64,000 nt of DNA from an uncultured Cardiobacterium sp. (GTDB lineage: Bacteria; Pseudomonadota; Gammaproteobacteria; Cardiobacteriales; Cardiobacteriaceae), in the NCBI RefSeq assembly GCF_938028825.1, contig NZ_CALIZP010000063.1, positions 1 through 64,000 on the forward strand. Direction: 5' to 3'. Below the pieces are notes generated by a model. It searched no databases. It saw nothing but the letters and a program-made list of their open reading frames with translations, and was not told the origin of the DNA. This document shows positions 56,736-64,000 of this stretch, piece by piece (the stretch's first letter is position 1; the number at the start of each line of letters is the position of its first letter). The position numbers and the translations under genes are program-made.

Positions 56736-56883
56736 GAGTTGTTTCCAATGGGACTGAGACAAGGCGGCGAGCCGGAGACAGTATGTTTAATACGGCGCGG
56801 GTTTCCGATAAAACCGTGCAGCGATTTTTATGGGTGCCCGGCGAGGCCCGCCAACACCGTATCAGTTCCATTTGGAACGACTA
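56736..56883. repeat. Correia-like miniature inverted-repeat element, copy 2 (148 bp)
   Basis: Ends GAGTTGTTTCCAATGGGACTG and TTTGGAACGACTA form a 22-bp inverted repeat with about 5 mismatches. The interior (GACAAGGCGGCGAGCCGGAGAC, TATGTTTAATACGG, CGCGGGTTTCC, GGGTGCCCGG, GCCAACACCGTATCAG) aligns over the whole length with copy 1 at 4847-4995. It fills the divergent gap between the Maf gene and lpxL and so may supply or affect their promoters. Confidence 0.88.
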
Positions 56884-56904
56884 ACACATCATAAAGGAAG
56901 CCCT

Positions 56905-57831
56905 TTGCAAGAAGAACACACTCCGCCCCTCGCCCGGCCGCGCTACCTCGGCCACTGGCTGCTCTGCGGCCTCTTGTGGCTCATCGTGCAACTGCCGCAG
57001 GCGGCGCGCATGACCACTGGCGGCTGGCTCGGCCGCCTCTTCTTCCGCCTCACCCCCTACCGCCGCGCCATCAGCGCCGCCAACCTCGCCATCGCCTTCC
57101 CCGAACTCGACACCGCCGCGCGGCAAAAACTGCTCACCGCCCACGCCGAAAGCGTCGGGCGCGGCATCATCGAAACCGGCATGGCGTGGTTTCTCAGCGA
57201 AAAACGCCTCCTCGCCCTGTCGCGCTTTGAAGCCGACCCCGCCGCGCTTGCCCTCCTGCGCGACCCGCACACACCGGTCGTCCTCGTCGGCTCGCACAGC
57301 ACCCTGATGGAACTCGGCGTACGCCTGCTCGGCCTCTACGTCGAAGCCGGCGGCATGTACCGCCCGCTGAACGACCCCTTCTTCCACCACTGGATCCGCC
57401 ACCACCGCGCCCGCGCCGCCACCGAACTCATCCACTACAAAGACATGCGCCACACCTTGCGCTTCCTGCACGCGGGCGGCAACCTCTGGTACGCGCTCGA
57501 TCAGGACATGGGGCCGCGCGTCAGCGTCTTCGCGCCATTCTTCGGGCTGGACGCGGCCAGCGTCAACATCCTGCCGAAACTGCGCGAACGTACCGGCGCG
57601 CACTGGGTGCCGGTGTACATGTGGCGCGAAGGAAACCGCTACATCGTGCGCGTCGCCGCCGAAATCAAACCGGAAGAAGGCGAGACGGATACCGATGTCA
57701 TGCGCCGCGTCAACGCCGCCTACGAAGCGGAAATCCGCCGCTACCCCGAACAGTACTACTGGCTGCACCGCCGCTACAAAAACCGTCCGGACGGCAGCCG
57801 CTATCCCTATCCGGAACGGCGGCGACGCTAA
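56905..57831 (+). CDS. lpxL: Lipid A lauroyl/myristoyl acyltransferase (LpxL/HtrB family)
   Basis: This 308-aa inner-membrane acyltransferase has one N-terminal helix (WLLCGLLWLIVQLPQAA) and the catalytic HX4E motif in GSHSTLMELG, with RFEADPAALALLRD before it and ALDQDMGPRVSVFAPFFGL after it. It adds a secondary acyl chain to Kdo-lipid A. No ATG fits; TTG at 56905 follows AAAGGAAG at good spacing, so a TTG start is proposed. The upstream reading comes from the repeat element. lpxM versus lpxL cannot be separated securely. Confidence 0.85.
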   Translation: MQEEHTPPLARPRYLGHWLLCGLLWLIVQLPQAARMTTGGWLGRLFFRLTPYRRAISAANLAIAFPELDTAARQKLLTAHAESVGRGIIETGMAWFLSEKRLLALSRFEADPAALALLRDPHTPVVLVGSHSTLMELGVRLLGLYVEAGGMYRPLNDPFFHHWIRHHRARAATELIHYKDMRHTLRFLHAGGNLWYALDQDMGPRVSVFAPFFGLDAASVNILPKLRERTGAHWVPVYMWREGNRYIVRVAAEIKPEEGETDTDVMRRVNAAYEAEIRRYPEQYYWLHRRYKNRPDGSRYPYPERRRR

Positions 57832-57876
57832 CCTGCCCCGCTTCCCCTTTTCCTGCCGCCCACCCGCCAAAACACC

Positions 57877-58965
57877 ATGCAAACCACCCCCACCACCCTC
57901 TGGGCCCCCTTCCTCCGTTTCCTCAACAACCCGCCGCTCGTCGCCCTCGTCGCCTTCGGCATCAGCCTCATCGCCATCTTCTACTTCCTCGGCGAATGGC
58001 TCTTCCCCGTCATCGTCTCCGTCGCCCTCGCCTACCTGCTCGAAGGCATCATCGGCAAACTCGAACGCTGGGGCATGCGCCGCATGTTTGCTGTCACCTT
58101 CGTCTATACCCTCTTCATCGCCGCCATTCTCTACCTCACCATCATCCTCATCCCGGACATCGTCGCCCAGGCCAAACTGCTCATCACCGCCCTGCCCGAC
58201 TACTTCCGCCTCGCCCAGGAAAAACTGCTGCTGCTGCCGCAAAAATTCCCGAACGCTTTCAGCGAGACCGACATCAAAAACCTGCTCGACAGCATCAACG
58301 GCGAAATCGGCAATTACAGCAAGGCGCTCTCCGGCAAAATCTTCAACTCCCTCTTCGTCGTCATCAAGGCGCTGGTGTACATCATCCTCGTGCCGCTGCT
58401 CATCTTCTTCTTTCTCAAAGACAAAGCGCTCATCCTGCGCTGGCTGGGGCGCTTCCTGCCCAAACACGGGCAAATCATCCGCGACGTCTGGGCGGAAGTG
58501 GACATCCAGATCGGCAACTACATCCGGGGCAAATTCAGCGAAATCCTCGTCGTCTGGCTCCTCACCTACATCCCCTTCCACATCTTCAACCTGCAATACG
58601 GCCTGCTCCTCAGCTTCATGGTCGGCATCTCCGTGCTCATCCCCTACATCGGCGCAACCATCGTCACCATCCCCGTGCTCGTCGTCGCCTACGCACAATA
58701 CGGCCTCACCTCCGACTTCTACTGGGTCACGGCGCTCTACTTCGTGGTGCAAATCCTGGATGGCAACATCATCGTGCCGCTCATCTTTTCAGAGGCGGTG
58801 AACATCCACCCCATCGGCATCATCATCGCCGTGCTCATCTTCGGCGGCCTGTGGGGCTTCTGGGGCATCTTCTTCGCCATCCCGCTCGCCACCGTAGTCA
58901 AAGCCTGCATGGAAGCCTGGCGCCGCTACCAGATCAAAGGCGAAGAAAACGGCGAGACCGCCTGA
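57877..58965 (+). CDS. AI-2E family transporter (PerM/YhhQ-like permease)
   Basis: This 362-aa protein has seven or eight helices. It has the family pattern LVALVAFGISLIAIFYFL, PVIVSVALAYLLEGIIGKLE, FLKDKALILRWLGRFLP and the C-terminal GVSVLIPYIGATIVTIPVL and LQILDGNIIVPLIFS-like segment. The family includes TqsA and PerM; function ranges from autoinducer export to Na+/H+ exchange, unknown here. It starts 45 bp after lpxL and probably shares its transcript. Confidence 0.9.
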   Translation: MQTTPTTLWAPFLRFLNNPPLVALVAFGISLIAIFYFLGEWLFPVIVSVALAYLLEGIIGKLERWGMRRMFAVTFVYTLFIAAILYLTIILIPDIVAQAKLLITALPDYFRLAQEKLLLLPQKFPNAFSETDIKNLLDSINGEIGNYSKALSGKIFNSLFVVIKALVYIILVPLLIFFFLKDKALILRWLGRFLPKHGQIIRDVWAEVDIQIGNYIRGKFSEILVVWLLTYIPFHIFNLQYGLLLSFMVGISVLIPYIGATIVTIPVLVVAYAQYGLTSDFYWVTALYFVVQILDGNIIVPLIFSEAVNIHPIGIIIAVLIFGGLWGFWGIFFAIPLATVVKACMEAWRRYQIKGEENGETA

Positions 58966-58984
58966 ACCCGAAACAAAACAACAT

Positions 58985-59240
58985 TCGTAAGGTGGACTTT
59001 AGCCACCATCCACAGGATTTCGGCAAGCTTCAGCCCGCCAAGCGGCGTAAATGTCAGGGGCGCGTAGGTGGGCTTTAGCCCACCATAACCTGCCAAGCAG
59101 CATAAACACCGAGCCCGCGTAGGGCGGGCACAACTCTGTTCCGACTCGCCCCCGTTGAGGTTATCACCCTGCGGGGGCATTTCTCTAATACAAGGGTGGG
59201 CTTTAGCCCCCGAGCAGGCGCAGCCTGCTTTTTGCGTTCT
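58985..59240. repeat. Cluster of GGGCTTTAGCCC-type repeats, no gene
   Basis: GTAAGGTGGACTTTAGCCACC (58989), GTAGGTGGGCTTTAGCCCACC (about 59066) and GGGTGGGCTTTAGCCCCC (about 59196) are degenerate copies of the same palindromic unit as at 46026. A hairpin like the fis-operon terminator (AGCAGGC-GCA-GCCTGCT-TTTT) ends the cluster at 59213-59234. The 59240-59450 stretch holds nothing that I recognise. Confidence 0.75.
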
Positions 59241-59450
59241 CGACAAGAGCGACGTCAAACGGCGTGGTTACCGGGCTCACCAAGCGGGCACCAACTCCCT
59301 CCACCCGCTTGCCGGATACCCGAAGGACGTAAGTAAGGCAAAAAGACGCTTGCTTGGCATAACCCGCCCCGAATCCGTAGAAAAAACCGTATAAATATCA
59401 GTATCCAACGAAAACCAAGAACAACACAACGATAAAATCCAAACAAAATC

Positions 59451-59478
59451 TTGCATCTGCCTGACCGAATGCTACTAT
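59451..59478 (+). promoter_or_regulatory. Promoter of the leader/lipoprotein/RTX unit
   Basis: TTGCAT (59451-59456), a 16-bp spacer and TGCTACTAT (extended -10, TACTAT at 59473-59478), 35 bp before the leader ORF. Confidence 0.6.
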
Positions 59479-59512
59479 CCTGCCATCGTCAACCGCTTCG
59501 CAAGGAGGCAGC

Positions 59513-59590
59513 ATGACCCGGCAACGACGGCAGCGGTCGTCCACGATAACCAAGCAACAAAGAGCACCATCACGTACAGCAGCGCTGTGA
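59513..59590 (+). CDS. Putative 25-aa leader peptide
   Basis: The ORF starts MTRQRRQRSSTI, is rich in Arg, Gln and Ser, and has a perfect AAGGAGG ribosome site 5 bp before its ATG. Its TGA overlaps the GTG start of the lipoprotein gene (GTGA at 59587-59590). The second half of the ORF runs through the first arm of the 59563-59606 hairpin, so ribosome movement could open it. It is a leader or coupling peptide by position; no known leader sequence matches. Confidence 0.5.
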   Translation: MTRQRRQRSSTITKQQRAPSRTAAL

Positions 59591-59606
59591 GCTATGGTGC
59601 TTTTTT
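59563..59606 (+). terminator. Terminator-like hairpin overlapping leader stop and lipoprotein start
   Basis: AGCACCAT (59563-59570) pairs with ATGGTGCT (59594-59601) and an inner ACAGC-AGC-GCTGT stem; six T residues follow. It covers the leader stop and the downstream GTG, consistent with an attenuator or with start-site occlusion. Confidence 0.65.
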
Positions 59607-60216
59607 GCATCTTCCCCATCAGTTCCGCTTGGGATTTTTGCTTATCTCGCTTGCATTATTTAGCAGCATACTGATTGGTTGTAAAAGACAAAATTTCCCC
59701 ACAGGCGCAACATGGCTGGAAGAAATACAACTCAGCAACGGCAAGGTGATTACCGTGCGCCGCACCGTTGCCGGGAAGCCGTATTACCAAGGGAACGGCT
59801 ATGAATTCAGACCTACCAGCGATAATGTAGAAGTGGTTGATAGTAAAGGTTTGACAATACCACCTGTGTGGGAGAATAAATGGCGTCCCCTGATTCTTGA
59901 TCAGGATGCACAAGGCGTATGGTATATAGTGGTAATGTCTTATTTAGGATGTAACGAACTAAGTTCTTTTCCTTATAGCTTATATAAAGTCAATAATGGA
60001 CGATGGCAGCAGGTTAAGTTTGACAGAACATTGGAGGGTCGGAAAGCCAATTTTGATTGGACTATAAAGCTAAAAAGCGTTCCACCTCTGCTAAGGTTAC
60101 AGGATAAACCTTTTTCTAAAAATAGTGTTTTTAGATCACCAAAGAGTTATCGTAAGGTTGTATTAGATGAATATCTTTCTATTGATTGTGACAGATCAAA
60201 TGAAATCAAACTATAG
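59587..60216 (+). CDS. Putative lipoprotein A of the RTX-lipase cluster
   Basis: This protein of up to 209 aa has a lipoprotein signal (FRLGFLLISLALFSSILIGC) and then HPTGA/FPTGATWLEEIQLSNGK, VVDSKGLTIPPVWENKW, LILDQDAQGVWYIVV and a tail rich in Lys and Asn. It is 40-50 per cent similar by eye to the next protein. GTG 59587 is coupled to the leader ORF; a TTG start inside (59605 or 59629) is also possible. By position, it may be the FrpD-like partner or the immunity protein of the lipase-RTX protein. AT-rich codon use increases towards its 3' end. Confidence 0.7.
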   Translation: MSYGAFLHLPHQFRLGFLLISLALFSSILIGCKRQNFPTGATWLEEIQLSNGKVITVRRTVAGKPYYQGNGYEFRPTSDNVEVVDSKGLTIPPVWENKWRPLILDQDAQGVWYIVVMSYLGCNELSSFPYSLYKVNNGRWQQVKFDRTLEGRKANFDWTIKLKSVPPLLRLQDKPFSKNSVFRSPKSYRKVVLDEYLSIDCDRSNEIKL

Positions 60217-60228
60217 GGGTATTTAATA

Positions 60229-60816
60229 ATGATTACTATAAAAGAGTATGCGCAATTATCTGCCCGACATTTCCTCCTGCTTATAATATTTGGTTGCGTG
60301 TTAATTGCCTGTAAAAAACACCCTACCGGTGCTAGTTGGATGGAGGAAGTGCAACTCAGTAACGGCACGGTTATTACCATACGCCGTACTATTACAGGCA
60401 AACCGAATATTCAGGCGGGATATGCCGATTTCAAGCCGCAAAACGATCGTGTTGAGGTGATTGACAGCAAAGGCTTAAGCAAGCTGCCTGTTTGGGAAAG
60501 CAAGTGGTTTCCGATGATTTTGGATCAGGATGCTCATGGCGATTGGTTTATTATTGTTTATCCCATTTATTGCTTTGACTGGAACAGTAGTTTTCCTTAT
60601 CGCCAATATAAAGTAATAAACAATTCATGGGAGTTGGTGGAATTTGATTCATCACTAAACGGGAGATCCGCTAATCTTGAATGGAAAATCAAATTGTCAT
60701 CTATGCCTATTCTTCTTAAATTACAAGATAAAATTTCTAAAAACAGAAAAGGAGATCTCACACTTATTAAACACCGCAAGATTATAATAGATCAAGGTTA
60801 TCTTTCTGAATGTTGA
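60229..60816 (+). CDS. Putative lipoprotein B of the RTX-lipase cluster (paralogue of A)
   Basis: This 195-aa protein begins MITIKEYAQLSARHFLLLII, with a lipobox in FGCVLIACKK. The body shares HPTGASWMEEVQLSNGTVIT, RRTITGKPN, VEVIDSKGLSKLPVWESKW and MILDQDAHGDWFIIV with lipoprotein A, so the pair arose by duplication. The N-terminal EYAQLSAR resembles EYAQLAAR of the adjacent lipase, suggesting that recombination with the lipase 5' end supplied its first codons. AGGGG precedes ATG. It starts 12 bp after A. Confidence 0.72.
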   Translation: MITIKEYAQLSARHFLLLIIFGCVLIACKKHPTGASWMEEVQLSNGTVITIRRTITGKPNIQAGYADFKPQNDRVEVIDSKGLSKLPVWESKWFPMILDQDAHGDWFIIVYPIYCFDWNSSFPYRQYKVINNSWELVEFDSSLNGRSANLEWKIKLSSMPILLKLQDKISKNRKGDLTLIKHRKIIIDQGYLSEC

Positions 60817-60846
60817 TTTTTTGCTTATTACAGAGGGGTCTTAATT

Positions 60847-63477
60847 ATGGCTAATAAAGAAAAAGTTAATGAATACGCGCAGTTAGCTGCACGTGCTTAT
60901 GATAGAAAGCCTCAAAATAGAATGTTCATACCTGAAGGATTTGAAGAACTAGAATGGTTAGACGATGATTCAGTAACGGGATTTTCAGCAGGTGTTTATA
61001 AAAAAGATAATAAAATAGTTATATCTTTTGCCGGTGCTAACGAAGACTTATTGAAAGATTTTATAGAGGCAAATATCCCTGCCGGGCTTGGGATAGGCTC
61101 TGAGCAGATCAGTCAGGCATTTAAATTGACTTTAGAAACCATAAAGAAATATCCTAAGGCTGAATTGTCTTTTACAGGCCATTCATTAGGAGGTGGTTTG
61201 GCTTCTATTATGGCAATCTTGTTTAATAAGCCTGCTTATACATTCGACATGGCACCATTTAGATATAGTGCTATAGACGTCTATGTAATAATGGGATTAT
61301 ATAAATATATAAAAGATAATAATGAACATAATTCTGATTTTGAAGAATACGCTAATTATTCATATATATCTACTCAGGAAATTGCAAAGTATGAACTAGA
61401 GCGGCGTGAAGATCCCACTAAAAAAGATGACAAGATAGAAGAATTAAAATCCATCCTTATAAAGAATCAATTGGCGCGAGAGCATAATATTAAGCATTGG
61501 TACTTAGATGGAGAGATACTGAATCTTATAAGACCGTTGCGCCCATTTGCTGAAAACATTTCAGGAGGAGATACAAAAATAACGGTTGGTAATCAAACTC
61601 TAGATAAACTTGGTAGGCACTCAATAATTTTATTACAAGCACTTCTGCGAAATGAAAACTTTAGACAAGCTGTCAGCAAGTTACCAAATTCATTAGAATT
61701 TTTTACATCCACAAAACTTTTTGCATCTGAGTCGCCTGAATTCAATGATAACCCGGATTTCATGACTATTGTTGTTAAACAAGATGCTGGTGGTTATAAT
61801 TCAAATTATGGCACTTTTATTCGTTCTTATCCCATTTTAGAGCATTTAGCATCTGATATGAATAAGATAACGACGCTCAATGATAATCTGCTTAAGAAAA
61901 ACGCTGTTTTTGCCCAAATGATTGAGTGGTATTACTACCAAACTTTAGATTACAAGTTTAAAGAAGAAACGGGATATTTCTTTAAGAATAAAGAAAACTC
62001 TAATGCTCTGCAATATACATTAGCCAAACATACAGGGCTGCCTGATGTAACAGAAAGATCACGTCATTATTCCGATCTTTGGCTAACAAAATATTCCCGC
62101 GCAGGTGCTCAAAATAAAGAGAATTTTGAAGGAATCGAAGGAGAGGATCTGGTTGGTAGAAAAGATTTCAAAGGAGTAGATCTTAATGTTTTTTATGAAA
62201 AGGAACAATGGACAGTTTCAGCAGATAATGTAAATAACACATCTGCAAAACCTCTGGATTCAGCTAAAACACAGCTTATGCTTGGTGAGAAAGATGCCGA
62301 TAATTTTATCGGTGGTGATAAGGAAGATTTGCTGGTAGGCGCAGGTAGTAATGATACCTTGTATGGTGGTGCCGGCAATGATGTCCTATACACGGGCTAT
62401 ATGCGTCCTAAAGAGTATGTAGGGATAATGGATTATGGGTATGTAGGAGACATATCGTCAACTAACTCTGCATATGGCGGCAAAGGTAGCGACACGATTT
62501 ATGGTGATACCAGTATTGACTATTTATACGGCGCTGATGATGAAAAGGGTGAAGATGATACTAGCACAGATTATCTTTATGGTGGCAGGGGGAAAGACTA
62601 TCTCTTTGGCGGCGCCGGTGACGATTACCTCTATGGTGGCTATGATGAACAAGGCAAAGATGATGATGCTAAAAATATCCTGAAAGGTGGCAAGGGTGAT
62701 GATCATCTTTATGGTGATGATGGTAATGATGAATTATATAGGGAGGACGATAACGATACTTTGGTAGGTAATGGTGGCAGAGACTCATTAAATGGGGGTG
62801 ACGGCTATGATACATATGAAGTGGATGAAGAAGACACCATATTGGACTCGGATGGTAAAGGCAGAGTTTTTCTCAATGGAAAATTATTGTCTAAAGCTAT
62901 ATTGAAGAAAGGCGATAATGTATTTAGAGATCAATATGGAAATACTTACGAATGGCCGGGCAATGGAATAATTAGCAGTAATCTGACAATTAACGGAAAG
63001 CTGACTATTATTGATTATAGGAAAAACGGTGATTTAGGGATTACGCTAGAAGTCGAACAAGAAGAAGTTCCCCCACCAGAACCGCCACCAGCCTCGCCCC
63101 CTTTCAAAGATTCCCTTTCTTTGGATCTGGATGGGGATGGCCAAGTCAATACTCTGCCGCGCAGAGTTGGTGTGCACTTTGATTTGGATAACAGCGGCTT
63201 TGCCGAGCAGACGGCTTGGCTTGCACCCGGTGACGGTTTCCTTGTGCTGGATCGTAACAATAACGGCCATATTGATGGCGGCGCAGAACTCTTCGGTTCG
63301 GAAACGACGCTGAACAACGGTAAGGTTGCCGAAAATGGTTTTGAGGCATTAGCGGAATGGGATAGCAATGCTGACGGTAAAATCACTGCTGAAGACGCGA
63401 TTTATCATCGCCTGCGCATTTGGCAGGATAAGAATAGCAATGGTGTCGTTAATATCGGGGAATTGAATACTCTGTAA
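60847..63477 (+). CDS. Lipase-RTX protein, FrpC-like C-terminal module (interrupted by stop)
   Basis: The 876-aa reading frame opens MANKEKVNEYAQLAARAYD. The N-terminal class 3 lipase domain has FTGHSLGGGLAS (nucleophile Ser113). Residues about 476-660 are Gly/Asp-rich RTX repeats that bind calcium (GGAGNDVLYTG, GGRGKDYLFGGAGDDYLYGG). After a Pro-rich linker (PPPEPPPASPP) comes an FrpC-like module with EF-hand-like LDGDGQVNTL, DRNNNGHIDGGAELFG and DSNADGKITAED. RTX proteins leave by type I secretion. The frame ends at TAA 63475-63477, where the family continues; see the next entry. AT-rich, likely acquired. Confidence 0.85.
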   Translation: MANKEKVNEYAQLAARAYDRKPQNRMFIPEGFEELEWLDDDSVTGFSAGVYKKDNKIVISFAGANEDLLKDFIEANIPAGLGIGSEQISQAFKLTLETIKKYPKAELSFTGHSLGGGLASIMAILFNKPAYTFDMAPFRYSAIDVYVIMGLYKYIKDNNEHNSDFEEYANYSYISTQEIAKYELERREDPTKKDDKIEELKSILIKNQLAREHNIKHWYLDGEILNLIRPLRPFAENISGGDTKITVGNQTLDKLGRHSIILLQALLRNENFRQAVSKLPNSLEFFTSTKLFASESPEFNDNPDFMTIVVKQDAGGYNSNYGTFIRSYPILEHLASDMNKITTLNDNLLKKNAVFAQMIEWYYYQTLDYKFKEETGYFFKNKENSNALQYTLAKHTGLPDVTERSRHYSDLWLTKYSRAGAQNKENFEGIEGEDLVGRKDFKGVDLNVFYEKEQWTVSADNVNNTSAKPLDSAKTQLMLGEKDADNFIGGDKEDLLVGAGSNDTLYGGAGNDVLYTGYMRPKEYVGIMDYGYVGDISSTNSAYGGKGSDTIYGDTSIDYLYGADDEKGEDDTSTDYLYGGRGKDYLFGGAGDDYLYGGYDEQGKDDDAKNILKGGKGDDHLYGDDGNDELYREDDNDTLVGNGGRDSLNGGDGYDTYEVDEEDTILDSDGKGRVFLNGKLLSKAILKKGDNVFRDQYGNTYEWPGNGIISSNLTINGKLTIIDYRKNGDLGITLEVEQEEVPPPEPPPASPPFKDSLSLDLDGDGQVNTLPRRVGVHFDLDNSGFAEQTAWLAPGDGFLVLDRNNNGHIDGGAELFGSETTLNNGKVAENGFEALAEWDSNADGKITAEDAIYHRLRIWQDKNSNGVVNIGELNTL

Positions 63478-64000
63478 GCGCACGGTATTGCGGAAATCCA
63501 TCTGGATTATCAAAATGGTTTTTGGGATGGGAACAACATCAGGCACCGTGAAATCGGGCATTTCACCCGCGCAGACGGCACACCTGGTGATATCCATACG
63601 TTATGGTTTGACAACGACCCGGTCCACAGCGTACCTGTGGAGAACCAGCAAGGGAGGGATGTGGAAATCCCGGCAGAAATCTCTGCCTTGCCCGATGCCA
63701 AAGGATTCGGCAATGTCTATCCGTTGCGCTATGCGATGGCGCTGGATAAAACGGGAACGCTGCAAAAGCTGGTCACACAATTTGTGCAGGAAAAGGATCC
63801 CGCTACCCGTCATGTGCTGACGGATCAAATCATGGCGCGCTGGACGGGAAAAGAAAATGTAACTCCTGGTAGCCGTGGCGTGTATGCGGATGCCGGTCGA
63901 TTAGCCATCTTGGAAGCTTTCTGGGGTTCGGTTGCTGATGAGAGAGAGCTGAACTGGCGTAATGGTGACTGGATAAAAACGGCTTACAAACAGTTGCATA
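63478..64000 (+). pseudogene. Continuation of the RTX protein after the in-frame TAA (runs off window)
   Basis: In the same frame, translation continues AHGIAEIHLDYQNGFW, HTLWFDNDPVHSVP, GFGNVYPLRYAMALDKTGTL, MARWTGKENVTPGSRGVYAD and GRLAILEAFWGS, typical of the C-terminal part of FrpC/RTX proteins. The junction GELNTL-stop-AHGIAEI suggests a CAA or CAG codon changed to TAA. No start or ribosome site is seen for independent expression. The true end lies beyond the window. Confidence 0.85.

Noticed and set aside
56881..58752. 623-codon minus-strand ORF opposite lpxL and the AI-2E gene
   Set aside because: Shadow frame with His/Asp/Glu repeats only.
63475..63477. Stop-codon recoding (TAA read as Gln), suggested by two genes with TAA where Gln is expected
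   Set aside because: Many intact genes here end with TAA (fis, accB, the surface lipoprotein), so TAA is an ordinary stop; point mutation is simpler.

Overview
The window is GC-rich, densely coded chromosomal DNA of a Gram-negative bacterium. It carries LPS genes (lpxK, lpxL), lipoproteins, DsbD, LigE and a PrmA-DusB-Fis gene order typical of Gammaproteobacteria. RTX/FrpC-type protein modules, Correia-like small repeats and a Slam/TbpB-like lipoprotein recall Neisseria-like oral or mucosal bacteria. My best inference is a member of the Cardiobacteriaceae (Cardiobacterium-like); this is an inference, not a database result. Most of the window is housekeeping. The accessory parts stand out by lower GC, broken genes and repeats.

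Layout. 1-5 kb: an MdtD-like efflux pump (cut by the window edge), a Pit phosphate transporter, two unknown genes, a decayed DUF4336 gene, a Correia-like repeat and tRNA-Leu(UAA). 5-10 kb: a uracil permease/nitroreductase operon, then an NADP-type zinc alcohol dehydrogenase followed by a COG0523 metallochaperone GTPase. 10-17 kb: DUF2726, CcmB, a PIN-like nuclease, a duplicated scrap of ccmB, a surface lipoprotein, two tandem HAD phosphatases, a NosL-like lipoprotein, HicAB and a TPR protein. 17-24.6 kb: DsbD with a doubled N-terminal domain, then aroQ-accB-accC and prmA-dusB-fis. 24.6-35 kb: repeats, a membrane protein with DnaJ-type zinc knuckles, a short operon ending in hemF, a dipeptidase, asd, folA, gyrB and an aromatic amino-acid permease.

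35.1-40.6 kb holds one long remnant of a phage/ICE 'polyvalent' protein (zincin, ADP-ribosyltransferase-like and nuclease-like modules). Its start is missing and it is frameshifted near its end. 40.6-46 kb: a DUF6394 protein with a K+ channel, an alpha/beta hydrolase, a periplasmic ATP-dependent DNA ligase (LigE) and a NiaP-like transporter. 46-48.3 kb: a low-GC pair of nucleotide-modification-associated genes (Nmad2, Nmad3) behind a macrodomain gene, bordered by a dispersed 64-bp repeat. This is the best candidate for an undescribed system. 48.5-59 kb: a cupin, a K+/H+ antiporter, transporters, lpxK, a cytochrome c, rluC-sppA, a Maf protein, a second Correia-like element, lpxL and an AI-2E exporter-family protein.

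59.4-64 kb is an AT-rich accessory unit. A promoter precedes a 25-codon leader ORF whose stop overlaps the GTG start of a lipoprotein gene within a terminator-like hairpin. A paralogous second lipoprotein follows, then a lipase-RTX protein. The RTX gene is interrupted by an in-frame TAA and runs off the window. The arrangement resembles the FrpD-FrpC pair of Neisseria or a lipase effector with lipoprotein immunity proteins.
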